Source of the DNA: Pseudoalteromonas xiamenensis
GTDB taxonomy: Bacteria > Pseudomonadota > Gammaproteobacteria > Enterobacterales > Alteromonadaceae
Assembly (NCBI RefSeq): GCF_030994125.1
Contig: NZ_CP099917.1
Coordinates: 744,001 to 808,000 of the forward strand
DNA: 64,000 nucleotides
Direction of reading: 5' to 3'
Shown: one piece after another, positions 17,624-27,356 of the stretch
Layout of the letters: each line of letters starts with the position of its first letter
Numbering within the stretch: position 1 is the stretch's first letter
Notes under the pieces: generated by a model
What the model saw: the letters and a program-made list of their open reading frames with translations, nothing else
Told to the model about the DNA's origin: nothing
Database searches by the model: none
Made by a program: the position numbers and the translations under genes

Positions 17624-17650
17624 AAAAAGGGGCATCCGCCCCTTTTTTTA
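17624..17650. terminator. Bidirectional terminator
   Basis: AAAAAGGGG and CCCCTTTTT with a short CATCCG loop sit between convergent genes, with A and T runs on both sides. Confidence 0.85.
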
Positions 17651-17662
17651 TGTCCGTTTTTT

Positions 17663-18742
17663 CTATTGAACTTGGAAGTCCATCCTGATCTGCGATGAAG
17701 CCGTTACCGGTTTTCCATCTTCAAATTTTGGTGCATATCGCCATTTTTTCAATGCTGCTATCAATGGCTTTGCAAAGACTTTATTACCGTTCACATGGTC
17801 GATTTCAATGTTTTCTACATTGCCTTCGGGCGTTACGTCAAACGATGCAACAATAGAGGTATTTCTAGTACTCTTAATGTCTTTAATATCTGGTAAAACT
17901 CGGTAAAGTGGTACTTGCTCTAAATCGTCTTTCCAAGGTGTGAGTGTACCTAGTGCGATACATTGTTTTGTGGCTTTGTCCGATTGGTCCGTTTCTTCAT
18001 ACAATTGAACCAATCGAATGCGCATTTGCATTTCAAGTGGACTATCAAATGACATTGATGAGTCCAAGCGCTCAAGCTTACTCTCCAACACAGTGATAGC
18101 TTCTTCACGTTGATTGAACGCAATAAGGATATCCGCTTTACGGTATGCGATGTAGAAATTCAGCCAAGCGTTTTTATCTAATGTCTTATTCGCAATTTCC
18201 TCTGCATTATCCACATACATCGATACAGTACGAAGTTCACCAGGTATGCCCACTAACACTTCTGACGCATCTAGGTAAGTTTGAGCGGCGAGTCCTATAG
18301 TTGTAGATTTTTTTGATATATCAATTGCTTGCCGAAGCAATGCCTTAGCACTTTTGTTCGATTTGAAAAGTTTTATTTTAGCAAGGCTTATTAGCATTGG
18401 AATTTTTCGTTCTGAATCTTCACCTTCTAGCGCATCTATATCTGCAAGTACTTTCTTGAGTAATTCCGCCTTGTCAGCTCTATCATCATAAGCAATTTGG
18501 TCAGCATAATTAATTGCCAGTGCAATCGTATCTTTGTCCAAATCACCATAAATCGCGCGACCAAGTTCATAAGCTCGTTTTGCTGTTTCAAACTTCAGCT
18601 TCGAATCATCCGTTTTCATTGCTTCTTGATAAGCCATATAGGCTGCATTGAAATCTTTCTGTGTGACATCTGCTGCGAATGTTTGAGCACTGAATAACAC
18701 CGCACTACAAAGCAGCACCTTTAAAGTTGGAAGTGTCTTCAT
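17663..18742 (-). CDS. Periplasmic TPR protein with TonB C-terminal domain
   Basis: A 359-residue secreted protein. ATG 18742 opens a signal peptide (MKTLPTLKVLLCSAVLFSAQ, cleaved after TFA). The middle is helical and TPR-like (about 25-265), and the last ~80 residues form a TonB-type C-terminal domain: VVASFDVTPEGNVENIEID, then LIAALKKWRYAPKFEDGKPV. It lacks the N-terminal membrane anchor and proline-rich span of a true TonB. It probably binds envelope partners and does not energise receptors through ExbBD. No exbBD genes are nearby. I prefer this start to an ATG 13 codons earlier because of the signal peptide. Confidence 0.82.
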   Translation of the reverse strand: MKTLPTLKVLLCSAVLFSAQTFAADVTQKDFNAAYMAYQEAMKTDDSKLKFETAKRAYELGRAIYGDLDKDTIALAINYADQIAYDDRADKAELLKKVLADIDALEGEDSERKIPMLISLAKIKLFKSNKSAKALLRQAIDISKKSTTIGLAAQTYLDASEVLVGIPGELRTVSMYVDNAEEIANKTLDKNAWLNFYIAYRKADILIAFNQREEAITVLESKLERLDSSMSFDSPLEMQMRIRLVQLYEETDQSDKATKQCIALGTLTPWKDDLEQVPLYRVLPDIKDIKSTRNTSIVASFDVTPEGNVENIEIDHVNGNKVFAKPLIAALKKWRYAPKFEDGKPVTASSQIRMDFQVQ

Positions 18743-18934
18743 CACTATATCCTTTAGTGTGTATTTGAGCCTACAGGTCAAATCGAGCGAGAATTAAAAG
18801 CTCGTCAAACTGACCCTGTAAGCACATATTAATTTTGAGGCACAAAAAGCCAGCCTTAAAATTAGCTGACTTTGGACCTAAATTCAATCAATAACTGTTG
18901 TAAAGCACTGAACATAAGAAGTCCTAGCCTCAAT

Positions 18935-19207
18935 TTATTGGGCTAATTTTTTGATTTGCTCCCAAATTTCTACAACATGTGCTTTGTCTTCATCATTGAG
19001 CTCACCTGCGTGATACGCTTTGACTAAGCTTGCTTCAATCGTATTGTTTAGCTCTTCAGAACTCAACGTAACGCCTTCTACCTGAGCGTAACCAACAGCC
19101 AAATCGAAATGACCGCGTAAGTAGCCACCAGCAAAGAGTTGGTCATCTGTCGCAGTTTCGACTAAGTTATCAAAAAATTGTTGTGCGGCATCAATGTAGG
19201 TATTCAT
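18935..19207 (-). CDS. yfcL: YfcL family protein
   Basis: A 90-residue protein closely patterned on E. coli YfcL: TDDQLFAGGYLRGHFDLAVG in the first half and a helical tail ending WEQIKKLAQ. The function of the family is unknown; it is often encoded next to epmC (yfcM). Here it is the third gene of a leftward operon, 12 bases after the NAD-kinase-like gene, which keeps the conserved yfc neighbourhood. Confidence 0.88.
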   Translation of the reverse strand: MNTYIDAAQQFFDNLVETATDDQLFAGGYLRGHFDLAVGYAQVEGVTLSSEELNNTIEASLVKAYHAGELNDEDKAHVVEIWEQIKKLAQ

Positions 19208-19219
19208 TTGTACTCCAAT

Positions 19220-20341
19220 TTAATCTTGATGCCCAACGGCATACATGACGTAATCGTTATAGCCTGTGATAACTTTCAAGTAACCACTTAGCTGTTCATC
19301 TAGTTCAGCATCCCCTGTATCAGCTATCAGTGGGCGGCCGTTTAGTGCTTTCAATTTTGTTTTAGTCGCAACTAAAATGATGTTTTCCTTACCAATGCTG
19401 CGAATCAGCGTTGGACTTAATTGCTGATTGCCCCGTCCAAAAATGTGACCTTGCCCGCCAATCAGCGTAATGACCAACTTGGTCGGTGTATGCTCAATCG
19501 CCGACAGTAGCTGTTGGGCTGTCATGTCTTGACCTATAAGCTGTTGATCCCGAATCAAATCGACACCTAGCAAAGTATTGTCTAAGCCTAGCTCTTCCAT
19601 AATGGCGGCAACCGTAGAGCCTGAGCCCATGATGTATTGTTCGTCTGATTCCATTTGAGAAATAACCCAAGCAGCGATATCGGACAGCACCAGTTCATCA
19701 CTTTCCTTTCCACCATTTTTTACACTTTGAACGTAGCGCAGTTCACAGGGCACCTGCATTTCCCCGTACCTTTTTGCGCGCACCGTACCTTCTCGAAAAG
19801 CGGCTTCATCAATGTCCATCACATCCGCTTCTGAGAGAGTAACAAGCTCTCCCTTGACCAACATTTCAACGACTCTTCCAGCGGCCTTCGGCGTGATTGC
19901 ATATACACCCGAATGAATTTTACAACCCGCAGGGACACCGAGTACGGCTATTGAATCTTCTACCACAGCGCAAATATTTCGTGCAGTACCATCTCCACCG
20001 GCAAATAGAATTAAATCAACAGATTGTGATTTAAGTATCTGAGCCGCAGCTTCTGTGTCCTCCGGTGTCGTCGTAGCCGGCGCTTGGTAAATAACCTCGG
20101 TCTTAAACCCCAATTCTTTGGCTATGCGTTCACCCATTTCACCCGATGCGGTATAAATGGTTATTTTCGATTGGTAAGGCAAAAGTTGTGTTAGTGCCAT
20201 TGCAGTACGTTTATTTGCAAGTGGTTCAGCGCCGAGTGATAGTGCCTTCGCGGTTGTATCTACGCCATCACTGCCTTTAAGAGCCACACTGCCGCCTAAT
20301 CCAGCCACTGGGTTAACTATGAGCCCTAGTTTAAACTGCAT
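19220..20341 (-). CDS. ATP-NAD kinase-like protein
   Basis: A 373-residue protein of the ATP-NAD kinase / acetoin catabolism-like family (PF01513 type, longer than NadK). The nucleotide-binding motif GGDGTARNI is visible near 115-123, preceded by LGLIVNPVAGLGGSVALKGS at the N-terminus. A later IGGQGHIFGRGNQQLSP is also typical. Its substrate is unproved; the GGDGT motif suggests a diphosphate-dependent phosphotransfer. The ATG at 20341 is preceded by GAGGAG 9 bases away and overlaps the end of the corrected epmC frame (GATGCAGTTTAA), implying translational coupling. Confidence 0.85.
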   Translation of the reverse strand: MQFKLGLIVNPVAGLGGSVALKGSDGVDTTAKALSLGAEPLANKRTAMALTQLLPYQSKITIYTASGEMGERIAKELGFKTEVIYQAPATTTPEDTEAAAQILKSQSVDLILFAGGDGTARNICAVVEDSIAVLGVPAGCKIHSGVYAITPKAAGRVVEMLVKGELVTLSEADVMDIDEAAFREGTVRAKRYGEMQVPCELRYVQSVKNGGKESDELVLSDIAAWVISQMESDEQYIMGSGSTVAAIMEELGLDNTLLGVDLIRDQQLIGQDMTAQQLLSAIEHTPTKLVITLIGGQGHIFGRGNQQLSPTLIRSIGKENIILVATKTKLKALNGRPLIADTGDAELDEQLSGYLKVITGYNDYVMYAVGHQD

Positions 20342-20884
20342 CTCTAAACTCCTCTGGGACCTGCCATTCAAATTGCGCTTTGGTCAATGGCCAAGGCATC
20401 CCATAATGCGCACTTAAAGCGCGCATTAATGCCTCAGCTCGTGGATTAAAGCCTGTTTCCAATAAAGACAACAGCTTTGTGTGGACTTTTTTTGAAAATG
20501 AAAACGGCACGTTGGTGCACCATTTAAATTATCTGCTGATACGTTAAATGGAAATCCCGCTGAAACACTCAACGCCCATTCAATTGCTTGAGGTAATACT
20601 TCTACTTTCTCAAACTCAGATTGTTGTCGTTCGTCACGACCATCAGGACAGTACCAGTAGCCAAAGTCGACAAGTTGGCGTCGTTCGGTACCTGCAACGA
20701 GCCAATGAGCAATTTCATGCATTGCACTAGCATAAAAGCCATGCGCAAAAATAATGCGGCAATATGCGACTTCATCATCAGCGGGAAGATAGATAGGCTC
20801 ATCCTCCCCTTTTACCAAACGCGTATTGTGAGACGCGTAAAAAACGTGGTCAAAGATTGAGATCAGATCATCAATATGGTGCAT
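20331..20884 (-). pseudogene. epmC: EF-P hydroxylase EpmC (YfcM), frameshifted at a poly-A run
   Basis: EpmC hydroxylates the modified lysine of elongation factor P. The first 140 or so codons match: LVKGEDEPIYLPADDEVAYC, FAHGFYASAMHEIAHW (metal-binding HExxH-type region), DFGYWYCPDGRDERQQSEFE, FPFNVSADNLNG. At a seven-A run on the minus strand (near 20494) the frame slips and would end at 20426. The neighbouring frame instead continues VHTKLLSLLETGFNPRAEAL and ends WQVPEEFRDAV, matching the family C-terminus and ending over the next gene's ATG. One base inserted or deleted restores about 185 codons, the family's normal length. I expect an intact gene with a sequencing slip. Confidence 0.82.
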
Positions 20885-20964
20885 CAAAACAACGACTAAA
20901 TAGCGCTAAGAAACAATGGAAGTGGATTGTACGGCGTTTTGAGAAAGAAGTAAAAGCCACGCCA

Positions 20965-22488
20965 TTAGCGGTATGCGCTATTCACATCGCCAATAAATAA
21001 TTGTGCTTGATTACGACCTTCCGTTTTCGCTTTATAGAGCGCTTTATCGGCGGCATCCAAAAATGATTGTGCGGAAATCAAGTCACTCACGATATCATAA
21101 CCTGCTACACCCACACTCAAAGTAAGCTGACCTTCGGTGAGAAATTGAAAATCCTCCACCAAACGATAGGCAAAGCGTAACGCCGCATCAGGGCCAGTTT
21201 CTGGACAAATCAATAGAAACTCGTCGCCTCCCCAACGACCTATAAAATCACTTGGTCGAACCGATACTTTCAAAAATTGACTCAACTGTTTGAGCATCGC
21301 ATCACCCTTCAGATGCCCTTGCTCGTCGTTCAACACCTTAAAATGGTCGAGATCAACCAGCAATACCGAGAGCTTTCTGCCATAGCGTTTTGCTCGTTCA
21401 ATTTCCTCAAGTAAAACCGAATCGAGATGACGGCGATTGTATACCTGAGTTAAATGATCATTTTGTGCCTCGAGCTCTAGACGTTTTTCTTTGCGGATAT
21501 CTCGTACTACCGCGATATTGACTTTATGCGAACCAATTTTGGTGCTCGATATTGCGACATCAATAGGAATTTCATTACCCTGTTTTGTTATGCCGATGAT
21601 TGGTAATCCATCACGACTTTTACGTCGCATACGCGAGCGACCGGTAAACTCGCCGCGATCTTTGGCATGTTGCACACGGTATTCTTGAGGGACTAATTGT
21701 TCGACTTTAAGTAGGAGCATTTCCTCACGTAGATAACCGAATAAGTCACAAGCCGCTTGATTCACTTGTTGTATTTGACCATCATCATGGACATAAATCA
21801 GGGCATCAGGTGTCGCATTGAATAACATTTTTCGCTCTCGAATGAGCTTTACGCAGAACCAAAGCGCTAATAAGTTAAAAAGGGCAACACACGTAAGCAA
21901 AGGCATAAAAACCCAGCCACCGACTTGAGTTTGTTTTAATGATTCGGCCAGTAGCCTTTTTTGGTCATATTGTGCCTCTATAAACTCTAGTGAAATATTA
22001 CGCCTTAACACTTCAAACGCTTTTTCAGCCAGCGAATCATCCACTTTAACCAATTTATCCAGCTCGGCGACACTGTGCAACGGTGCTTTTTGATTGTATG
22101 CCATATTGAGTTTTTCAATGTACAACTCAAGGGTTGATCGAATAGCCACTAACGCATTTTGTTCTTCTAAGCTAAGGGGATAATTGTCAAACTCATCTAA
22201 CGCCGAACGTAGTTCAACGGCTTCAATTTGTGCGGTGTCGAAGTAGATAGTTTGATGGCGAAGAATGTAGTTTTTAAAGTGATGGATAAATCCATTGTAG
22301 CCAAAGTGCCGCTCCATTTGCGTTAGTAGCTGTGACTTGCTTAATACAACCTCTGCATCTTTACGCCAAGCCTCATCCAATGAACGTATGTTATTCGAGA
22401 TGTTTTTTGTCCAAACAAGGACAAGCGCATTCACACATATCGTGAACACAACAACACCAACGATTAGTCCGTAGATCCTTCGTTCCAT
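20965..22488 (-). CDS. Membrane PAS-GGDEF diguanylate cyclase
   Basis: A 507-residue inner-membrane enzyme expected to synthesise cyclic di-GMP. Transmembrane helix at about 7-27 and another at about 192-213 flank a periplasmic helical sensor domain. A PAS domain follows (about 222-330: FNATPDALIYVHDDGQIQQV, DLFGYLREEML). GGDEF spans about 345-500 with catalytic RWGGDEF and an RPSD inhibitory site five residues upstream, so it looks active and feedback-inhibited. The gene stands alone between epmC and the fadIJ terminator, and no EAL domain is present. Confidence 0.92.
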   Translation of the reverse strand: MERRIYGLIVGVVVFTICVNALVLVWTKNISNNIRSLDEAWRKDAEVVLSKSQLLTQMERHFGYNGFIHHFKNYILRHQTIYFDTAQIEAVELRSALDEFDNYPLSLEEQNALVAIRSTLELYIEKLNMAYNQKAPLHSVAELDKLVKVDDSLAEKAFEVLRRNISLEFIEAQYDQKRLLAESLKQTQVGGWVFMPLLTCVALFNLLALWFCVKLIRERKMLFNATPDALIYVHDDGQIQQVNQAACDLFGYLREEMLLLKVEQLVPQEYRVQHAKDRGEFTGRSRMRRKSRDGLPIIGITKQGNEIPIDVAISSTKIGSHKVNIAVVRDIRKEKRLELEAQNDHLTQVYNRRHLDSVLLEEIERAKRYGRKLSVLLVDLDHFKVLNDEQGHLKGDAMLKQLSQFLKVSVRPSDFIGRWGGDEFLLICPETGPDAALRFAYRLVEDFQFLTEGQLTLSVGVAGYDIVSDLISAQSFLDAADKALYKAKTEGRNQAQLFIGDVNSAYR

Positions 22489-22550
22489 TTTTCCTGCACG
22501 ACATCGACTTAATGTATTAACAGTATAGATTATGTTCAGAAAAAAAGACG

Positions 22551-22575
22551 AAAAAGCCGCATTACAGCGGCTTAC
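22551..22575 (-). terminator. Terminator downstream of fadIJ
   Basis: AAGCCGC and GCGGCTT form a stem around ATTACA. The minus-strand side is followed by TTTTTCG and a TTTTTTT run, giving a Rho-independent terminator for the leftward fad operon. Confidence 0.75.
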
Positions 22576-22636
22576 ATTTCGGGGATTTGAGCTGACTATC
22601 TATTTCCAGTCAGCTTAGGATATAGAACGGTTTTAC

Positions 22637-24732
22637 CTAGTAATATTGCTTGCCGTTCTCAGCCATTGCCATCAACGGTTCTGCTGGTGAAAACACCGGA
22701 TTATCCGTCGCAAACGTCGACAATTCTGAACACACTTTGCTAATACCGCGTTTGTCCATATAGCTGAATGGGCCCCCTAGGAACGGTGGGAAGCCGATAC
22801 CGAAAATGGCGCCGATATCACCGTCGCGGGCAGAAGCGATAATACCTTCATCTAAACAACGCGCGGCTTCATTGAGCATCTGTGCAACACAACGACTCGC
22901 AATTTCTTGTTTATTCAAACGTGGTGCGACCGTAACGCCTAGCAACTCGTAAACTGATTCGTCTACTTTTTTGCCTTTTTGTTCATACTTGTAGAAACCA
23001 CGACCAGTTTTACGACCAAGGCGTTTTGCGTCAATCAAACGGCTAAACGCATCGGGCGCTTTGAAACGCGAACCTAGTTCTTTTTCAAGAATTGGTGCAA
23101 TCTTAGAACCAATGTCGATACCTACTTCGTCGAGTAGTGCAAGAGGCCCAACGGGAAAGCCAAATTCAACAAGGGCAGCGTCAATCTTCTCTATCGGCTC
23201 ACCAGCTAACAATAAATTCGCTGCTTCGTTGACGTACGGCGCAAGAATACGGTTGACGTAAAAGCCGGCTTTGTCTTTAACAACAATCGGTGTTTTACCT
23301 TGCTTACGAGAAAACTCCACGGTACGCGCAATCGTTGCCTCACTTGTGCCTTCGTGTGGAATAATTTCGACTAACGGCATTTTTTCTACTGGAGAGAAAT
23401 AATGCAAACCAATCACATTTTCCGGACGTGTCGCTTTTTCAGCAATTTGGCCAATTGGTAGTGACGAGGTGTTACTTGCGAAAATCGTGTGTTCACCACA
23501 TTCACGTTCAATGTCAGCAACCATTGATTGCTTTAGATTTAAGTCTTCGAATACGGCTTCGATGACCATGTCCATGTGTTTGAAACCGCTGTAATCCGTC
23601 GCACCCGTGATACGATTCATCACTAATTGCGCGTCCGCTTTAGACATGATTCTGCGTTTCATTCGCTTAGACAAGATCTTATAGCTGTAATTCATAGCGT
23701 TGCTTATACCTTGATGCGCAACGTCTTTGATACGAACAGGCACAGAGGCTTTAACAGCACTTACGTGAGCAATACCCGCGCCCATTAGACCGCCACCTAG
23801 GACTGCAACACGGCGCGTTTTAGGGGCATCTTCGCTTTTCCACTCTTTTTTCATTTCCGTGGTTGCAAAGAAAATACCACGAAGTGCCACTGACACTTCG
23901 CTCATCACCAAATCAGCAAAACCTTCTGCTTCTGTTTTGTATGCTTTCAATTCATCAAGTTCAACCGATGCGCGTACCGCTTTAATGATGGCGATTGGCG
24001 CTGGGTAGTGCCCCCCGTTTTCTTCAGCACATTTTCTTCGGCTTTCTTGAAAATGATGTTGCGACCAAACGGGTTAGATTCCAACAATTGGCTGATTTTA
24101 TCCAGACGCGGCTTACGTGGCTTTGGTTTACCCGCTCGAGCTAGACGAATTGCAACATCAAGAAGAATGCTTTGCGGTACTGCATCGTCTACGAGACCGG
24201 CTTTTTTAGCCTGTTTCGCAAAGACCTGTTTGCCCGTTAACATCCACTCAAGCGCTTTTTGAATACCAACAAGTTTAGGTAAACGCTGCGTCCCACCACC
24301 ACCTGGCAATAGGCCAAGTTGTACTTCAGGTAAGCCAAGTTTTGTTATGTTATCCGTTGAACAAACACGGTAATCACACGCTAAGGCGAACTCTAAACCA
24401 CCGCCAAGTGCCGCACCATGAATCGCTGCAACCGTTGGAAAAGGCAGCTTTTTCATCTCAAAAAAGGCTTTTTGACACATTTCAGACAGAGCCAGCGCAT
24501 CGGTACGTGATTTCGCACTGTCTAGCATTTTGATGTCTGCGCCTGCGATAAAGTTATCCGCTTTACCACTGACAAAAACCATACCGGTTACGTCGTCCGT
24601 ACGGCCTTTTTCGATGATCTCAGCCAGATCACCGGCAAAGCTGTCACGTAACGTATTCATCTTTTCGCCAGGGACGTCAATGGTCACAATCGCGACACGA
24701 TGATCGTTTAATTCGTAACTAAATACCGACAT
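22637..24732 (-). pseudogene. fadJ: Fatty-acid oxidation complex subunit alpha FadJ, split by one-base slip
   Basis: Bifunctional enoyl-CoA hydratase / 3-hydroxyacyl-CoA dehydrogenase of beta-oxidation, working with FadI. The N-terminal hydratase (about 1-190) shows NFIAGADIKML and AAIHGAALGGGLEFALACDY. The dehydrogenase starts with the Rossmann motif [14 protein letters not shown] and contains [11 protein letters not shown] and [16 protein letters not shown]. The frame breaks at a six-C run (24011-24016). One extra base joins KKTGG to [20 protein letters not shown] and LKAY, restoring a single protein of about 700 residues, the usual size. ATG 24732 overlaps the fadI stop as TAATG. A sequencing error in the homopolymer is more likely than loss of function. 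Confidence 0.9.
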
Positions 24733-26042
24733 TATTCGCTCTCCAATACAAATGCAGCGCCCAAGCCACCCGCAGCACAAGCGGTTGTAAGACCTAGACC
24801 ACCACCACGGCGTTTTAGCTCATATAAAGTTTGTGTGATAAGACGAGCGCCAGTTGCCGCAAATGGGTGACCGTACGCGAGTGAGCCGCCGTTAACGTTA
24901 AATTTATCCATGTTGATCTCACCAATCGCTTTACTGCGCCCTAATTGCTCTTGCGCAAACTTGTCAGATGCAAACATTTTCATGTTCGCCAACGTTTGTG
25001 CAGCAAAGGCTTCATGCATTTCGATAAGATCTAAATCTTGTAATGTAATGCCAGCACGCTCTAGCGCCACAGGCGTTGAATGCGCAGGACCCATAAGCAT
25101 GTCATCATAAACACCAATCGCAGAGAACGCGAAGCTGCGGATATAACCCAAAATGTCATAACCCAATGCTTTAGCCTTGCTTTCACTCATAAGTAGTACC
25201 GCCGCTGCACCATCCGTTAATGGTGTCGCGTTTGCCGCCGTTACTGAACCATGTTGACGGTCGAATACCGGCTTCAACTTCGCATAGCTTTCTAAAACTG
25301 AGTTTTCGCGGATGTTGTTGTCTTTGTCGATAAAGCTCTTGTATGGCTCAACGTGTGCGGCCATCACCTCATCTTTGAGTAAACCATCTGCCCACGCTTT
25401 AGCCGCTAATGTGTGCGAGCGGTGAGCTAGCGCATCTTGGTCAGCACGGCTAATACCATGAGTTTTTGCCATTTGTTCCGCTGTTTGACCCATCGAAAGC
25501 CCAGTAGAATATTCTGCCACTGCTGGCGGTACTGGCATAAGGTCTTTAAAACGAAGTTTTTTCAGAATATTGAAACGCTGCCCCAGTGTACGCGCTTTGT
25601 TTAAGTCAACTAAGCTGCCCGCCAACTTTTTACTTACACCGATAGGAAGAACAGATGATGAATCCGCACCACCAGCGACACCAACAGACACACTGCCTGC
25701 AATAATAGATTCTGCTACGTTTGCAATAGCTTGGAAGCTCGTTGCACAAGCACGCGATACAGAATATGCGTCAACCGACACTGGCATGCCTGTCCCCAAC
25801 ACAATTTCACGTGCGATGTTTGGCGCTTCTGGCATTTGAACAACTTGCCCAAAGACCACTTGATCAATTTCTTGTTTGTCGATGTTTAAACGCTCGAGCA
25901 TTTCATTGACAACGATTTTACCCAAGTCCACAGCAGGAACGTGATGGAATGCAGTTGCTTGCTTCGCAAATGGAGTACGTAGCCCAGAAACTACCGCAAT
26001 GCGGTCGCCTTTTGTTGTTTTTAGTATATTTTGTTTAGACAT
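24732..26042 (-). CDS. fadI: Acetyl-CoA acyltransferase (3-ketoacyl-CoA thiolase) FadI
   Basis: A 436-residue thiolase that performs the last step of beta-oxidation, cleaving 3-ketoacyl-CoA with CoA. The nucleophilic cysteine is C99 in [10 protein letters not shown]. The second catalytic set appears as [30 protein letters not shown] and the C-terminal [13 protein letters not shown]. Length and the extended loop region ([20 protein letters not shown]) match FadI more closely than FadA. It is the promoter-proximal gene of fadIJ, with translational overlap to fadJ, and a FadR-type operator lies 18 bases upstream of its ATG. Confidence 0.96.
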   Translation of the reverse strand: MSKQNILKTTKGDRIAVVSGLRTPFAKQATAFHHVPAVDLGKIVVNEMLERLNIDKQEIDQVVFGQVVQMPEAPNIAREIVLGTGMPVSVDAYSVSRACATSFQAIANVAESIIAGSVSVGVAGGADSSSVLPIGVSKKLAGSLVDLNKARTLGQRFNILKKLRFKDLMPVPPAVAEYSTGLSMGQTAEQMAKTHGISRADQDALAHRSHTLAAKAWADGLLKDEVMAAHVEPYKSFIDKDNNIRENSVLESYAKLKPVFDRQHGSVTAANATPLTDGAAAVLLMSESKAKALGYDILGYIRSFAFSAIGVYDDMLMGPAHSTPVALERAGITLQDLDLIEMHEAFAAQTLANMKMFASDKFAQEQLGRSKAIGEINMDKFNVNGGSLAYGHPFAATGARLITQTLYELKRRGGGLGLTTACAAGGLGAAFVLESE

Positions 26043-26060
26043 TAACTTTCTCTCCCGTAG

Positions 26061-26075
26061 ACAGGTCTGACCTGT
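26061..26075 (-). promoter_or_regulatory. FadR-type operator
   Basis: ACAGGTCTGACCTGT is a near-perfect palindrome and fits the FadR consensus (CTGGTCNGACNTGT class) at all core positions. Placed just ahead of fadI, it should let acyl-CoA relieve repression of the fad operon. Confidence 0.8.
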
Positions 26076-26396
26076 TGGTTTTCCCCGATTCTAAACAACC
26101 CGACACATAAAGCCAATAGCAAATCACATTTTGCTTAAAAAAACGCCACAACAATTTAGCGGTTATTACCATGCTTAAACGATGATTTGTTTAAATATCA
26201 AGCAAACGAAGTATAGATGAAAATTTTTGGGAACTTTCATGAATTTGTCAGTCTAACTATCACGCGAGATCCACCTGCCCTTTAAAGCTAAGCTCTTGAG
26301 ATTCTCGAGGAAAGCCCCCATAGAGCAGGAATCATTTTATCACGGGCACACTCGCCCACTAGTTGGTTTAATTTGTCATAAAAGGACAAACTCCCA
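26076..26396. other. Divergent spacer between fadI and moxR
   Basis: It holds the fadI promoter on the minus strand and the promoter of the Bat operon on the plus strand. I see no gene. AAAGGAC near 26380 is the moxR ribosome site, with a rather long spacing to the ATG. Confidence 0.55.
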
Positions 26397-27353
26397 ATGG
26401 CTGTAAATAAATTTATCGAACTAAAACAGTATCTAGACACACAAATCATTGGTCAGCCGCAACTGACCGAAGCCCTATTGATTGCGTTACTTGCCGACGG
26501 CCATTTGTTGGTCGAAGGTCCTCCTGGTCTTGCAAAAACACGCGCAGTAAACGCACTGGCAAAAGGGGTTGAAGGTAATTTCCAACGCGTCCAGTTTACC
26601 CCTGATTTACTGCCGTCTGACATCACGGGTACCGATATTTATCGCCAACAAACCAGTGAATTTGTATTTGAAAAAGGCCCTCTGTTCCATAACTTGATTT
26701 TGGCTGACGAAATAAACCGAGCGCCCGCTAAGGTTCAATCTGCATTATTAGAAGCCATGGCTGAACGCCAAGTTACCGTGGGCAAAACAACTTACAAATT
26801 ACCCGAGTTGTTTATGGTCATGGCAACCCAAAACCCGCTTGAACAAGAAGGGACGTATCCACTTCCTGAAGCCCAGTTAGACCGCTTCCTGATGCACTTG
26901 AATATTGATTATCCACAAGCGGAAACCGAGTTGGCTATCCTTCGTCTAACCCGTGGCGAAGCACTAGAGCAAGCGCAAGTTAACTTTGAACCGATTTCGC
27001 AAGCTGAATTGTTCAGTGCACGTAAACAAGTATTGTCGTTGCACCTTGCTGAACCGGTGGAGCGTTATCTTGTTGAGCTCATTATTACGACGCGTGATGC
27101 CCGTAAACTGGATGACAAACTCGCTGCATGGCTTGAATTTGGTGCCAGTCCTCGTGCGACGATTGCGCTGGACAAATGTGCCCGTGCACATGCGTGGCTG
27201 CAAGGTCGAGACTTTGTTACACCGGAAGACATTCAGGCTGTAGCCGCGAATGTGCTGCGTCATCGTATCATTTTAAGTTACGAAGCTCAGGCCGACGGCA
27301 TCACTAAAGATGAAGTTATCTCTCGTATTTTGAACTTAGTTCCAGCTCCTTAA
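26397..27353 (+). CDS. MoxR-family AAA+ ATPase
   Basis: A 318-residue AAA+ ATPase, a chaperone-like partner of VWA proteins. Walker A is GPPGLAKTRA (about 41-50), Walker B is LILADEINRAP (about 101-111), and the sensor 1 region is VMATQNPLEQEGTYPLPEAQ followed by LDRF. It opens a compact six-gene plus-strand operon (moxR, DUF58, DUF4381, batA, batBC, batD), the standard Bat arrangement of gammaproteobacteria, linked to envelope stress tolerance. A four-base gap precedes the next gene. Confidence 0.94.
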   Translation: MAVNKFIELKQYLDTQIIGQPQLTEALLIALLADGHLLVEGPPGLAKTRAVNALAKGVEGNFQRVQFTPDLLPSDITGTDIYRQQTSEFVFEKGPLFHNLILADEINRAPAKVQSALLEAMAERQVTVGKTTYKLPELFMVMATQNPLEQEGTYPLPEAQLDRFLMHLNIDYPQAETELAILRLTRGEALEQAQVNFEPISQAELFSARKQVLSLHLAEPVERYLVELIITTRDARKLDDKLAAWLEFGASPRATIALDKCARAHAWLQGRDFVTPEDIQAVAANVLRHRIILSYEAQADGITKDEVISRILNLVPAP

Positions 27354-27356
27354 GCG

